Under the pieces are notes generated by a model. That model did no database searches. It was not told where the DNA came from and worked only from the letters and a program-made list of their open reading frames with translations. Source: JAPYTY01 sp036338435 (GTDB lineage: Bacteria; Acidobacteriota; UBA6911; RPQK01; JADFOI01). From it: DNA of 33,138 nt. Of this stretch, positions 23,531 through 33,029 are shown one piece after another (the stretch's first letter is position 1; each line of letters starts with the position of its first letter). The stretch spans positions 1-33,138 of the forward strand of contig JAYZCG010000020.1 of assembly GCA_036338435.1 (NCBI GenBank). Direction: 5' to 3'. A program made the position numbers and the translations under genes.

Positions 23531-24826
23531 ATGATCAGATCATCTTGTTACATTCGCTGTTGGCAACTCATTGCGGCCTTATTGCTTGTGATAGCTTGGA
23601 CTTGGCATGTAGAAGGTCAGCAGCTCATGCTTAAGGAAGCCCTAGAACGGGCACCAAACAACTTAACATATCAGACTCAATTGGAGCAGATTCGGGTCTT
23701 GGAGGCTCAACTTCAACAGGCCGGCAAACGACCTAATCCTGCATTAGATACCGAATCATCCCTGTCGAGTGCTGATAGCTATGAACTTTCACTGGGGATT
23801 TCCCAAACTTGGGAGAGGGGCGGCAAGAGACAGTTACGACGACAGATTGCTCAGGCACAGCTAGAACAGTCAATTCTAGAATCGGAAAATTTCCTAAGGG
23901 TATTGGTTTCAGAGATCCGCACTGCCTATTTACAGTTGGTGTGGGCTCAGAAACAATTGTCCTTGGTTGAAAGTTACAGCGAACGGATCAATGCTTTGTT
24001 GGAACTAGACCTGGTACGCGTTGAGCAGGGAGAGATTCCTGCTCTGCATACAGCGCAGTTGCAAATAGAGATCATCAAGCTAGACGCCGTCAAAGGACAA
24101 GTGGAGACTGAGCGGTGGAAGGCTCAGTCCGAATTAAATATCCTTATTGGATCACAGGCAGAGGCAGAATATATTGCGGTTGAAGAGAGTGTGGATGCGT
24201 TGCAGATTCCGGATGCATCAAGAGTGTTGAGATTTGCTCTCTCGAATAGGCCTGATCTCAAATCGATACGTGTCGCGGTTGATCAGGCGGATCTTGAGGT
24301 GAAAATGGAAGAGGCCGTGTCCAAAAGAGATTGGGAGCTTGGAACTGGGTACTCTTATAGTCGGGATATTTTGCACGACTCTGATTTTCGTCCTCTAGGC
24401 ATCATCGAATCGGCCAGATCTGCAGACCATTCATTCAATCTCACACTTACTATCCCTCTGCCATTTTTGGATAACAATTCGGGGAATATAGCAGCAGCAA
24501 AAGCATCTAGGAATTTGAGGGAGAGACAGGTAGCGCAGATTGAGTCTTTGGTGAGAAGCCAGGTTATTTCCGCCTACCGAGACTACAGTCTCAATCAAGC
24601 AACCGTTGAACTGTACCAGAATAAGCTAGTTCCGAAGTTGGAGGAAAACATAAAGCAGTGGAACATGGCTTATCAGCTCACTGGAGAGGGTCTGGAAGAT
24701 TTGCTTGGCCAAATTGAAGACTCTATGGAAACTGAATTGGAAAAATTGGAAGCAGATTTTGAGGTAAATCAGTCGTTGATCTCATTGGAGAGAGCGGTGG
24801 GTGGTCGATTACAAGAAATTGAGTAA
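23531..24826 (+). CDS. TolC-family outer-membrane efflux protein
   Basis: This 431-aa outer-membrane channel of the TolC/CusC type has a signal peptide (about 1-30), then two alternating blocks of long amphipathic helices rich in Gln, Leu and Glu with short beta segments. This is the expected duplicated outer-membrane-efflux domain. The frame is open to a GTG at 23495, but the ATG at 23531 gives a regular signal peptide and has a GGAAAG nearby. It forms an operon with the two adaptor genes that follow. There is no lipobox, so it is probably not a lipoprotein. The transported substrate is suggested to be a metal only by the copper-related gene at 28963. Confidence 0.88.
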   Translation: MIRSSCYIRCWQLIAALLLVIAWTWHVEGQQLMLKEALERAPNNLTYQTQLEQIRVLEAQLQQAGKRPNPALDTESSLSSADSYELSLGISQTWERGGKRQLRRQIAQAQLEQSILESENFLRVLVSEIRTAYLQLVWAQKQLSLVESYSERINALLELDLVRVEQGEIPALHTAQLQIEIIKLDAVKGQVETERWKAQSELNILIGSQAEAEYIAVEESVDALQIPDASRVLRFALSNRPDLKSIRVAVDQADLEVKMEEAVSKRDWELGTGYSYSRDILHDSDFRPLGIIESARSADHSFNLTLTIPLPFLDNNSGNIAAAKASRNLRERQVAQIESLVRSQVISAYRDYSLNQATVELYQNKLVPKLEENIKQWNMAYQLTGEGLEDLLGQIEDSMETELEKLEADFEVNQSLISLERAVGGRLQEIE

Positions 24827-24898
24827 TCGTCCTTGTTATGAAAAATATTTTGAAGTTTGTTAGGATCACTAATTATTGTGTCTGGGGGGAGAAGTGTA

Positions 24899-26491
24899 AT
24901 GGTCTCTAGACGTTGGTTCGTTACCTTTACTTTTTTGTTTCTTGTCGTAGAGTTGAGTCCAGTGTGGGCACACGAGGGAGTAATCCATGGAGACGGATTA
25001 GAGATACATCCCCGACTGGAAATTTTAAATGTTGGGCCTAGTGGGCAATTTCAAATAACAGTTGCCCAACTTCCGAATACTCCCCTGGTTGGGGACAGTA
25101 CCCAGTTTCTGATCCGTTTGGAGGAAAACGCAGCCATTGATGATCCCCTTCTGGGGGGGCTCATCCCATTTCTGACTTCCTCCCTGCAAGTCCGGTTTAC
25201 ACAAGGGGATGGATCAAACTATCCCGTAGAAGTAACCGAGGAAGCTACAGAGGCAGGAGTTCATCGTTTCCAACATGTCTTTTCGCGTGCCGGTGAGTGG
25301 AAACTTGATTTTGAGTTTGAAGATGACAGTGGGACAAAGAATAGTGGCGAGATCACGGTTCTTCTGGAGGCAAAGCCTACCTACTGGTCTGCGGTGTTTT
25401 TCCAAACAACGTTATTCCTGTTCACTATCGGATTGGTGATACAGCGTTTTCGAACTAATCCTATTGGATCCTCGGTTTCCTACGCAGTGATTGTGGTTGG
25501 ACTGGCTGGGGTGGTGTGGATTTTCGCGAACAGTTTTTGGGATACTACGGAGGTGGGGATTCTGGAAGTGGCAGCACTCAACCCGCCAGATCACGAGCCC
25601 CACGCATTGCAGACAGTCTATAGATCAAAAACAATCTATCCAGGTGAATCTAGCCCTTCGCGCAAAGAATTCCAGCCTGTCTCTTCTACCCGGGTATTCA
25701 ATGGTGTCGTGCGTCATGCGACCAACCACATCACTCAGGTGCGAAGTCCATTACCTGGAATTGTATCCTTTACAAATGGTGCCCCCAAGATCGGAGACCA
25801 GGTACGCAAAGGACAGATATTAGGCGTGGTCGAAAACCATTTCAATACACATGATTACTCTCATCTCCTCAATCAAAGATGGGAACTTCAAAAAGTGATT
25901 ATGGAGACAAGTGAAATCTATGCCCAGTTAGAATCGGACTATCAGCAAGGGTCAACACTTCTTGATTTGGGTGTCCTCTCCGGCCGCGCGTTTGAAAGTT
26001 TAGAGAAGGATTATCATGCCGCTAAAATAGCAGCTGAAAGGGCTCGGGAAAAACTTACCTTACATGATTCTCAACTTCGACGGAACGCTCTTTATGAGAC
26101 ACAGCTTGTTGCACCCATTAGTGGGACAATTAGCCAAGCTACCTATTCAGCTGGACAGATGGTGTATGAAAACGACCCAATTTTTGAAATTGTTGATCCA
26201 TCTGTAGTCTGGGTTGAGGTCTACGCGCTCCCACAGGATCTATATGTGATGGAGAATCAGTCTGATGTCACACTACGTTCCATCACTTTGAAACAAATTT
26301 TTGCCGGTAGACTTGTGGAAATCAGACCTGATGTTGATGAGGAGTCGAAGGCCCTACGGGTTCTCTATGAGGTCAGTAACCCTGAACATTGGTTAAAGCC
26401 CGGCATGTTGGTAAACGTTTATCCTGAGGATGGGGTTGAAGCGCAGCAGGCCAAGGGAGGAGATAACAAATCACCGGAGTCTGGGAATTAA
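24899..26491 (+). CDS. YtkA-like domain fused to an RND/HlyD-type periplasmic adaptor
   Basis: This 530-aa protein has an unusual order. A signal peptide (about 1-24) leaves an A-H-E-G start, followed by a YtkA/FixH-like beta domain (about 35-158). Two membrane helices come next (about 163-182 and 192-211), then a membrane-fusion adaptor (about 240-520) with a lipoyl half (R-S-P-L-P-G-I-V), a coiled-coil hairpin (about 325-400), and the second lipoyl half V-A-P-I-S-G-T-I. GGGGGGAG before the ATG at 24899 sets the start; the frame is open to 24857. Early His residues (H-E-G-V-I-H-G) could bind a metal. The stop overlaps the next start by one base (TAATG). It is probably an efflux adaptor with an added sensor or metal-binding module. 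Confidence 0.85.
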   Translation: MVSRRWFVTFTFLFLVVELSPVWAHEGVIHGDGLEIHPRLEILNVGPSGQFQITVAQLPNTPLVGDSTQFLIRLEENAAIDDPLLGGLIPFLTSSLQVRFTQGDGSNYPVEVTEEATEAGVHRFQHVFSRAGEWKLDFEFEDDSGTKNSGEITVLLEAKPTYWSAVFFQTTLFLFTIGLVIQRFRTNPIGSSVSYAVIVVGLAGVVWIFANSFWDTTEVGILEVAALNPPDHEPHALQTVYRSKTIYPGESSPSRKEFQPVSSTRVFNGVVRHATNHITQVRSPLPGIVSFTNGAPKIGDQVRKGQILGVVENHFNTHDYSHLLNQRWELQKVIMETSEIYAQLESDYQQGSTLLDLGVLSGRAFESLEKDYHAAKIAAERAREKLTLHDSQLRRNALYETQLVAPISGTISQATYSAGQMVYENDPIFEIVDPSVVWVEVYALPQDLYVMENQSDVTLRSITLKQIFAGRLVEIRPDVDEESKALRVLYEVSNPEHWLKPGMLVNVYPEDGVEAQQAKGGDNKSPESGN

Positions 26492-27321
26492 TGCAGTATT
26501 GTGGTCTGAGTGTCTTATCATTTTCGTTGTTGGTTTTGGGAACTGGGACAGGATATTCCCAAGAGGAATATTTTGGGGAAGTGATTCCTAGACCAGATCT
26601 GATCGTAAAAGTGACAGCCAACATGTGGGGCAAGATTTATCTAGAAGAGGGGGTTTATGAGGGAGCTAGTGTTAAGAAGGAGCAGCCGCTGGCCCGCACG
26701 GTCTTGGAACTTCCAGCTAACGAAAGACTTCCTCTCAATGACCGTACTATCGATATCAAGGAGCATTTGGAAATTGTCAAAGAAAAATCCCGTTTGGCTC
26801 TTAACGATTACCGACGTGCTGTGGAAATAGCCAAGGCCAGTCCACATTATGAGGCAGAGGTTAAGCGGCGCAAGAAGATCTATGACACTGCTCTGAAATC
26901 ACTTCAGATTGCTGATCAACAGAATCAACGTCAGTTAGGTGTTATTAAAAGGCGTGATCCTCGTACTGTTATCATTAATTCACCGATTGATGGTTACATT
27001 GATGACATTGATGTCGTGTCAGGTGACATCAATCCCGATGGTGAGTTCCGAGAACTCCTGACTATCATCGACCTCTCCACGGTTTGGGTTCAGGCCAACA
27101 TTTATGAAAGGGACCTAGGGAAATTTCGTGATGCCCCTGATGCCATGGTTGTCACTGATGCCTATCCGGACGAGATGTTTAAGGGTCGCTTCCAAATGGT
27201 GGGCAGTGAGATCAATCCAGAAACTCTGACCATTCCTGTCTACTATGAACTTCCCAATCCGCAGCACAGGCTAAAGGTAGGTCTCCGGGTGCGTTTAATG
27301 CCGGTTGATGTAAATAACTAG
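26491..27321 (+). CDS. Second periplasmic efflux adaptor (HlyD/CusB-like)
   Basis: This 276-aa membrane-fusion protein has a signal peptide (about 1-23), a first lipoyl half (G-K-I-Y-L-E-E-G-V-Y-E-G), a coiled-coil hairpin, a second lipoyl half (I-N-S-P-I-D-G-Y-I) and a beta-barrel with V-W-V-Q-A-N-I-Y-E. At 276 aa it is short for the family (usually 350-450) and lacks a long hairpin and the membrane-proximal domain. It starts on the stop of the preceding adaptor, so the two are translated together, probably as unlike partners in one assembly. No RND pump gene follows. The next gene is fumarase on the other strand, 39 bases away. Confidence 0.82.
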   Translation: MQYCGLSVLSFSLLVLGTGTGYSQEEYFGEVIPRPDLIVKVTANMWGKIYLEEGVYEGASVKKEQPLARTVLELPANERLPLNDRTIDIKEHLEIVKEKSRLALNDYRRAVEIAKASPHYEAEVKRRKKIYDTALKSLQIADQQNQRQLGVIKRRDPRTVIINSPIDGYIDDIDVVSGDINPDGEFRELLTIIDLSTVWVQANIYERDLGKFRDAPDAMVVTDAYPDEMFKGRFQMVGSEINPETLTIPVYYELPNPQHRLKVGLRVRLMPVDVNN

Positions 27322-27360
27322 CCTCGCCAGGTCATTTCGTAGAACATAAAATGTGCAGAT

Positions 27361-28752
27361 CTACGATCCACCTTCCGTCATTGACCGAGGATCAAGAGCC
27401 TTCTCCAGATCTTCTTTAGAAAGGATCTGCTTTTCTATGATCAATTCTCTAATGTTGCGGCCAGTCTCGTATGCTTCCTTTGCAATTGATGCAGCATTGT
27501 CGTAGCCGATTTTTGGTACTAGCGAAGTGACCATGGCCAGAGAGCGCTCTACCATTTCTTTGCTTCTTTCCCGGTCGACCCTCAGGTTGTCTATACAATT
27601 CTCAGCCAGAATGGTTGAACCTGTACTTAGTAGGTGAATAGATTGGAGAAGATTGTAGGCAATAATCGGCTTCATAACGTTTAGTTCGAAGTTGCCGGAT
27701 TGCCCTCCAATGGTAATGGTAAGGTCATTGCCAATCACTTGGGCCGCAATCATAGTGACAGCTTCCGGGATAACTGGGTTTACTTTCCCGGGCATAATGG
27801 AACTGCCAGGTTGAACGGCAGGAAGGAGGAGTTCGCCTATTCCACAACGGGGACCTGATCCCAGCCAGCGAAGGTCATTAGCGATCTTCATTAAGCTGGT
27901 TGCAATGGTTTTAAGCATTCCACTCGCTTCTACTGCAGCATCTTTTGATGCCAGGGCTTCGAATTTGTTTGTGGCCTCCTGAAAAGAAACTCCAGTCCAA
28001 TGGGAAAGCTTAGCAACCACTTTGGCTGGAACTTCGGGATGGCAATTTAGTCCGGTACCCACGGCCGTTCCTCCGATGGCAAGTTCAGCAAGAGATGTGC
28101 GAGCTGATTCTACTCTCCTGATTCCGTGCTCTATCATGGTGACGTATGCCGAAAATTCTTGACCCAGACGTACGGGCACAGCATCTTGCAAGTGAGTCCT
28201 ACCGATTTTCATCACGTCGTCAAATTCCTGGGATTTATTCCGTAGTGCTACTTGCAGTTGATTGAGTGCTGGTATCAGACTCTTGTCAATCTCTTCAAGG
28301 GCGGATACGTGAATAGCCGTTGGAATGACATCGTTGCTAGACTGTCCCATGTTCACGTGGTCGTTGGGATGCACATCACGACTACCAATTTTTCCACCTC
28401 GGATTTCTATGGCACGGTTGGCGATCACTTCGTTGGCATTCATATTGGTCGAAGTACCGGATCCAGTCTGAAAAATATCCACTACAAATTGCTCATCTAG
28501 CTTTCCCTCAGCCACTTCTCCCGCCGCTTTAATGATAGCAGTAGCCAGCTCTTGGTCTAGAAGTCCTAAATCAAGATTGCTTTCTGCCACTGCTTTTTTG
28601 ATGAGCCCTAGTGCACGGATAAAAGGTCTGGAAAAGCGCAAATCGCTAATTGGAAAGTTAAGCACAGCCCGTTGCGTCTGTGCTCCGTAATAACTTTTGG
28701 CAGGAACCTGCATTTCCCCCATGGAATCTTTTTCAGTTCTATGTGCGCTCAT
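27361..28752 (-). CDS. fumC: Class II fumarate hydratase
   Basis: This enzyme catalyses reversible hydration of fumarate to L-malate in the citric acid cycle. The 463-aa product carries the superfamily signature G-S-S-I-M-P-G-K-V-N-P at about 316-326 (Ser317-Ser318) and T-H-L-Q-D with His187. Q-S-S-N-D supports fumarase. T-S-T-N-M-N and P-A-V-Q-P-G resemble aspartate ammonia-lyase, which remains a less likely alternative. ATG codons at 28764, 28755 and 28752 are in frame, and GGAGG at 28758-28762 best serves the last. Class II enzymes need no Fe-S cluster. It faces the adaptor operon and is divergent from the CopC-CopD gene. Confidence 0.92.
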   Translation of the reverse strand: MSAHRTEKDSMGEMQVPAKSYYGAQTQRAVLNFPISDLRFSRPFIRALGLIKKAVAESNLDLGLLDQELATAIIKAAGEVAEGKLDEQFVVDIFQTGSGTSTNMNANEVIANRAIEIRGGKIGSRDVHPNDHVNMGQSSNDVIPTAIHVSALEEIDKSLIPALNQLQVALRNKSQEFDDVMKIGRTHLQDAVPVRLGQEFSAYVTMIEHGIRRVESARTSLAELAIGGTAVGTGLNCHPEVPAKVVAKLSHWTGVSFQEATNKFEALASKDAAVEASGMLKTIATSLMKIANDLRWLGSGPRCGIGELLLPAVQPGSSIMPGKVNPVIPEAVTMIAAQVIGNDLTITIGGQSGNFELNVMKPIIAYNLLQSIHLLSTGSTILAENCIDNLRVDRERSKEMVERSLAMVTSLVPKIGYDNAASIAKEAYETGRNIRELIIEKQILSKEDLEKALDPRSMTEGGS

Positions 28753-28962
28753 CATTTCCTCCATTGTTTGTCTTTGTGGACAAACGTATACTTGATACTA
28801 CATTTTTTATTTTATGTCTCAAACGTGAAACGTGAAAGGTAGATTTCGTAATAGTGTTGTTCGGAGACCTAAGACCCAGTACTATCAAGGAACAAAAACA
28901 AGATTTTTGACGATCGAAAAATCCACTAAGGTGTGTAATACCTACTGCGAATGGAGTCTGAT

Positions 28963-30735
28963 ATGAGCATGATGTTTTTACGAGTGTTCCGACGCTTTGT
29001 AAAGGTGGGGATGATCAGTGTGGCCTTCTTTTTAGTTATAACCAGCCTAATGGGCCATGCAACTCTTCTGAATACGATTCCTCCTGCGAATTCAAGGTTA
29101 GAGAAGGCCCCACCAAGGGTGGAGTTACATTTCAATGAGGGGATTGAGGCCATTTTTAATGGTCTGATGGTTCTAAACCACAATGGACTATCCGTACATC
29201 AGGGTGAGACAGAGCTCTCTAGAAATCGCAGAGTGTTGTCCGTCGGAGTTAGAGAAGGTCTTCCCCAGGGAATCTATACTGTCAGTTGGAGGGCCACGTC
29301 CTCAGACGGTCATCAAATCGGAGGAAACTTTGGATTTTCGGTGGGAGAGGAATTTCAGATCTCTGGAATGGTAGTTGCCGATTCTGGAGATCCAAGTCGT
29401 TGGCCTAGTGTCGGATTAGCTATCAACCGCTGGGTATATCTTTTGGCGATCATGATGTTTGTAGGAGGGTTCACGTTTGGTGGTGTGATTCTGTTACCAG
29501 CCGTTAAAACTGTCTCATCTGAGTTTTCTGCGGAAGTGTTTGGTGAAATTAGGCGTGTCTTTTTACGCTTTTTTTCCTGGAGTTGGGCTGTGCTTTTGGT
29601 CACGGCTATTCTAAATCTCCTCTTTAAGGCCGCCGCCATGGCCGACTCGACCCTACCAGAAGCGGTGAACTGGTCTATTTTAAACGCCGTAGTGTCTATG
29701 AGCCAATACGGACGGATGTGGGGTTATGGCATGGTGTTGATTCTTCTATCCGGCCTTTTGTTGTGGATTTATCGACTCATCTGGACTTCTCCACAAGATT
29801 CGTTCAGGAGCTTTGTCATATTGTATGTGGGTGCAGTTCTAGGTGCTGTTCTCTTTCTCACGGTTGCCAATTCTGGACATGCCGCTGCGGTCAATGAGTG
29901 GAAGGCAATGGCCGTGGGAACAGACGCTTTACACCTACTGGCCACGGCCATGTGGGTTGGGGGATTATTGTATCTTTTGTTGCTAATGCGTTTATTCCCA
30001 GGGGACAAATCCAAGGGTTATCTTCAGTTGATGGGCGGCGTTATACCCCGGTTTTCGAAGATGGCACAGTTTTGTGTCGCGACAATTCTCCTTACTGGTA
30101 TATACACCACCTGGATACACATACCTTCTTGGTCGACTTTTGTCGCGACTTGGTATGGATTAGCACTCTTGACCAAAATTGTTCTCTTTCTACCCCTGTT
30201 GGCCCTGGGGGCTGTAAATCTTTTGGTGGTTAAGCCCCAACTGAGACAACATTTGGCTGAGCTAGGGGAGCGTGCGCTGGAAGGAACTCTGGAGATTCTC
30301 AATCGATTAAACCGTTTCGTCCAAATCGAAGTAGTACTGGGCATATTGATTCTTTTGGTTGTGGTATTTCTAACCAATTTACCCCCGGCGGCAACGGCTT
30401 CGGGTCCGGCTGGACCCAGTCTTGTGTCCAACGGCAGCGATTTTGACGTTGCACTGACAATCGAGCCCAATCGCGTGGGACACAATCAGATTAAGGTGTG
30501 GGTACAAGACCAAGATGGTAATTACATTACCGACATGAACGCAGTCTTTCTAGATGTAACGATGACCGATATGGATATGCCAAACCAGCGATATGAAGGA
30601 ACTCTGGATTCGGACAATTCCTATGGGATTGAAGGAGTACTTGGTATGGCCGGTATGTGGAGGATTACGGTCCGTCTGATAGCCAAGGACTCTTCAGATT
30701 CAAAGAGGGTTATTTTCGACAATTACTTACCATAA
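28963..30735 (+). CDS. CopC-CopD-YtkA fusion, copper transport/resistance protein
   Basis: This 590-aa inner-membrane protein has three parts. First is a periplasmic CopC domain (about 32-130) after a signal segment ending M-G. Cleavage there would expose His32 as the new N-terminus, and S-D-G-H-Q supplies Asp115 and His117, the set used for Cu(II) in CopC. Second is a CopD membrane domain (about 150-470, roughly eight helices). Third is a C-terminal YtkA-like domain (about 490-590). This order occurs in YcnJ-type copper proteins. The frame is open to an ATG at 28951, but GGAG at 28954-28957 fits the ATG at 28963. It probably moves copper across the inner membrane. Copper specificity is a family inference. 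Confidence 0.9.
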   Translation: MSMMFLRVFRRFVKVGMISVAFFLVITSLMGHATLLNTIPPANSRLEKAPPRVELHFNEGIEAIFNGLMVLNHNGLSVHQGETELSRNRRVLSVGVREGLPQGIYTVSWRATSSDGHQIGGNFGFSVGEEFQISGMVVADSGDPSRWPSVGLAINRWVYLLAIMMFVGGFTFGGVILLPAVKTVSSEFSAEVFGEIRRVFLRFFSWSWAVLLVTAILNLLFKAAAMADSTLPEAVNWSILNAVVSMSQYGRMWGYGMVLILLSGLLLWIYRLIWTSPQDSFRSFVILYVGAVLGAVLFLTVANSGHAAAVNEWKAMAVGTDALHLLATAMWVGGLLYLLLLMRLFPGDKSKGYLQLMGGVIPRFSKMAQFCVATILLTGIYTTWIHIPSWSTFVATWYGLALLTKIVLFLPLLALGAVNLLVVKPQLRQHLAELGERALEGTLEILNRLNRFVQIEVVLGILILLVVVFLTNLPPAATASGPAGPSLVSNGSDFDVALTIEPNRVGHNQIKVWVQDQDGNYITDMNAVFLDVTMTDMDMPNQRYEGTLDSDNSYGIEGVLGMAGMWRITVRLIAKDSSDSKRVIFDNYLP

Positions 30736-30878
30736 TGCTATTTCAATACTGAGGGGTAACCACCTAATGCACAGAACCTTGGGAGGTATTGAACGTTGTA
30801 TAGAACAAGCAGCATCTTACCTCCTCAGGCCTCTTCTCCCTTATCCTTTCGGTGCCCTTTACTGCAACGTCATAACAA

Positions 30879-33029
30879 TCAACTATTTTTAATAGCTTCC
30901 TTGATTCTTTCGGGCGTCATCGGCAGACGTCTAATCCGAACACCCGTGATTGAGAAAAGAGCATTTGCTACAGCCGGAGCTATGGGAGGTAGAGAAGGTT
31001 CACCACCTCCGCCGATCTTTGCATCACTGGTGACTGTGTGAACTTCCACTTCCGGAGCTTGGCTCATACGTAATAAGGGATAATCAAAGAAATTTGCAGA
31101 TTTGACTCCACCATTAGCAAACTCGACCTTTTCCATCAGTGCTGCGCTCAAACCCATAATGAGAGCTCCTGATATTTGAGCTTTGAGCGTGTCTGTGTTG
31201 ATTACGGGTCCACAATCGACAGCACAAACGACACGGTGAACTTGGATGATCCCCGTATCTTTGTTGACTGAAATCTCTGCCACCTCAGTAACATAACTTC
31301 CATGGGAGTAAAAGGTGGCGATTCCTCTACCTTGACCGCGCGATATAGGCTTGTCCCAACCAGATTTTTCTGCGGCTAGCTCAACCACTCTATGGCCTCT
31401 TGGGTCGTGTTTGAGATGTTGTAGGCGAAACTCCACAGGATCCTGGTTGGCTTCATGAGCGAGTTCATCCATAAAGCTTTCCACTGCAAAGCCGTTGTGG
31501 GAACCGGAGGGGTTGCGCCAGGGTCGTACCGGAATTGGTTTGTTCACCCAGATATAGTCCACCTTAATGCTTGGAACCTGGTATTGTAAATCTCTTAGCC
31601 CACCCACGGCGCCTGAATCCACTCGAGGTCCTGGCCCTCGTCCGTGGACGATTGAGCCGGCTACCCGGTGAAACCAAGCGGTTACCTGGCCATTCTCATT
31701 CAGGGAGGCTTCAACTCGGTGGCCGTAGCCAGGGCGATACGCCTCATATTGAATATCTTCTTCCCGTGTCCACACGACCTTGATGGGTTTGCCTGTGGCC
31801 TTGGAGAGTGATACTGCTTCTTCAACTCCATCAGTTGCTCCACGGCCGCCGTATCCTCCTCCAAGATAGGTGGTGTGAACCTCTATTTGCTCGGGTTTCA
31901 TGCCCGTTATGCCAGCAGTTGCCCGTTGGACACCAGTCTGACTCTGACAAGGACTCCACACCTCACATCGATTTGCCTGCACGTGTGCGGTAGCATTCAT
32001 GGGTTCCATGACTGCATGGGAAAGATACGGGAGGAAATAGTCGGCCTGGACCCTCTTTTTGGCCTGCCTGAGAGCTTTCGGAACACCTTCGTCATTGCGG
32101 GCTTCGAGGCCCTGCTGATCTAGACTATGGGATAGGAATTCGTCCATGCTTGCTGTGCTTAACTGGGGTTCGACCCCGTTGTCCCATTCAGCATTGAGGG
32201 CTTCCCGTCCTTTCCAGGCAGCTTCCAGGGTGTCGGCACAGATCCCGATGCCACGTTCAATTTTAACGACATGGCGTACTCCTTCGACTTCCATGGCGGC
32301 TTGTTCATTGTAAGACGTTATCTTGGCTCCATAGGTAGACGGACGGGAGACAACGCCGTAAAGCATGTCAGGCACAAAGGTGTCAATGCCAAACTTGGCT
32401 TTTCCACTGACCTTGGCCGGAATATCTAAACGAGACACTGCAGTGCCCATTAATTTGAATTCACTTTTTTGTTTCAGTCGCGGATTCTCAGGAATTGGCA
32501 CACTAGAAGCTTCCTTCACCAATTCTCCATATGAAAAGGTGCGGCCACTGGATTTGTGGTGGATCTTGCCTTGGATGGCCTGACACTCGCTGGCGTCAAC
32601 ATTCCACTTCCGGGCTGCTGCCTCAACCAAAATTTCTCGTCCAGCTGCACCGAGTTTGCGTAGCGGGAGATAAAGATGTCTTATACTCTGGCTTCCGAAA
32701 GTTGCATGCATGTGGTGTACTGGATCGGCAAATTCGGCTTCCACTGGGGCCATTTTCGTCTCAACCTGATTCCAATTGGCTTCCAGTTCATCTGCTACTA
32801 TCATAGGTATGGCTGTATGAATACCTTGGCCCATCTCCGATTTACACAGTAGGACCGTGACCCGATTATCGGGGGTAATTTGTAGCCATGGACCCGGACT
32901 GAATAGCCCTAACGACTCAGCGTTCTCCTGTCCCATGGCCATGAGTTCTAACCCTGAAGGTGTTGCAATCACTGCCAGCGTCAATCCAGCTCGATTTAAA
33001 AACTCTCGTCGATCGATTGTGTTTTTCAT
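30879..33029 (-). CDS. Molybdopterin-binding subunit of a xanthine-dehydrogenase-family oxidoreductase (IorB-like)
   Basis: This 716-aa large subunit belongs to the aldehyde oxidase/xanthine dehydrogenase family, closest in layout to isoquinoline 1-oxidoreductase beta subunits. A twin-arginine signal (D-R-R-E-F-L, Arg7-Arg8) shows export in folded form. Visible motifs are S-E-M-G-Q-G near residues 64-69, the Gly-rich G-G-G-Y-G-G-R-G, and the catalytic G-G-G-G-E-P with Glu677. It begins inside the stop of the [2Fe-2S] subunit gene (ATGA overlap), so the two are coupled. Related enzymes hydroxylate N-heterocycles or oxidise aldehydes and pass electrons to a cytochrome. The substrate is not deducible. 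Confidence 0.92.
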   Translation of the reverse strand: MKNTIDRREFLNRAGLTLAVIATPSGLELMAMGQENAESLGLFSPGPWLQITPDNRVTVLLCKSEMGQGIHTAIPMIVADELEANWNQVETKMAPVEAEFADPVHHMHATFGSQSIRHLYLPLRKLGAAGREILVEAAARKWNVDASECQAIQGKIHHKSSGRTFSYGELVKEASSVPIPENPRLKQKSEFKLMGTAVSRLDIPAKVSGKAKFGIDTFVPDMLYGVVSRPSTYGAKITSYNEQAAMEVEGVRHVVKIERGIGICADTLEAAWKGREALNAEWDNGVEPQLSTASMDEFLSHSLDQQGLEARNDEGVPKALRQAKKRVQADYFLPYLSHAVMEPMNATAHVQANRCEVWSPCQSQTGVQRATAGITGMKPEQIEVHTTYLGGGYGGRGATDGVEEAVSLSKATGKPIKVVWTREEDIQYEAYRPGYGHRVEASLNENGQVTAWFHRVAGSIVHGRGPGPRVDSGAVGGLRDLQYQVPSIKVDYIWVNKPIPVRPWRNPSGSHNGFAVESFMDELAHEANQDPVEFRLQHLKHDPRGHRVVELAAEKSGWDKPISRGQGRGIATFYSHGSYVTEVAEISVNKDTGIIQVHRVVCAVDCGPVINTDTLKAQISGALIMGLSAALMEKVEFANGGVKSANFFDYPLLRMSQAPEVEVHTVTSDAKIGGGGEPSLPPIAPAVANALFSITGVRIRRLPMTPERIKEAIKNS

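Noticed and set aside
30024..30485. A 153-codon minus-strand frame inside the CopC-CopD gene
   Set aside because: It is antisense to a membrane protein with obvious helices and has a basic, low-complexity composition with no domain.
30782..30826. GGAGGTA / TACCTCC inverted repeat as a terminator between convergent genes
   Set aside because: The arms are 7 bases with a loop of about 31 and no T-run.
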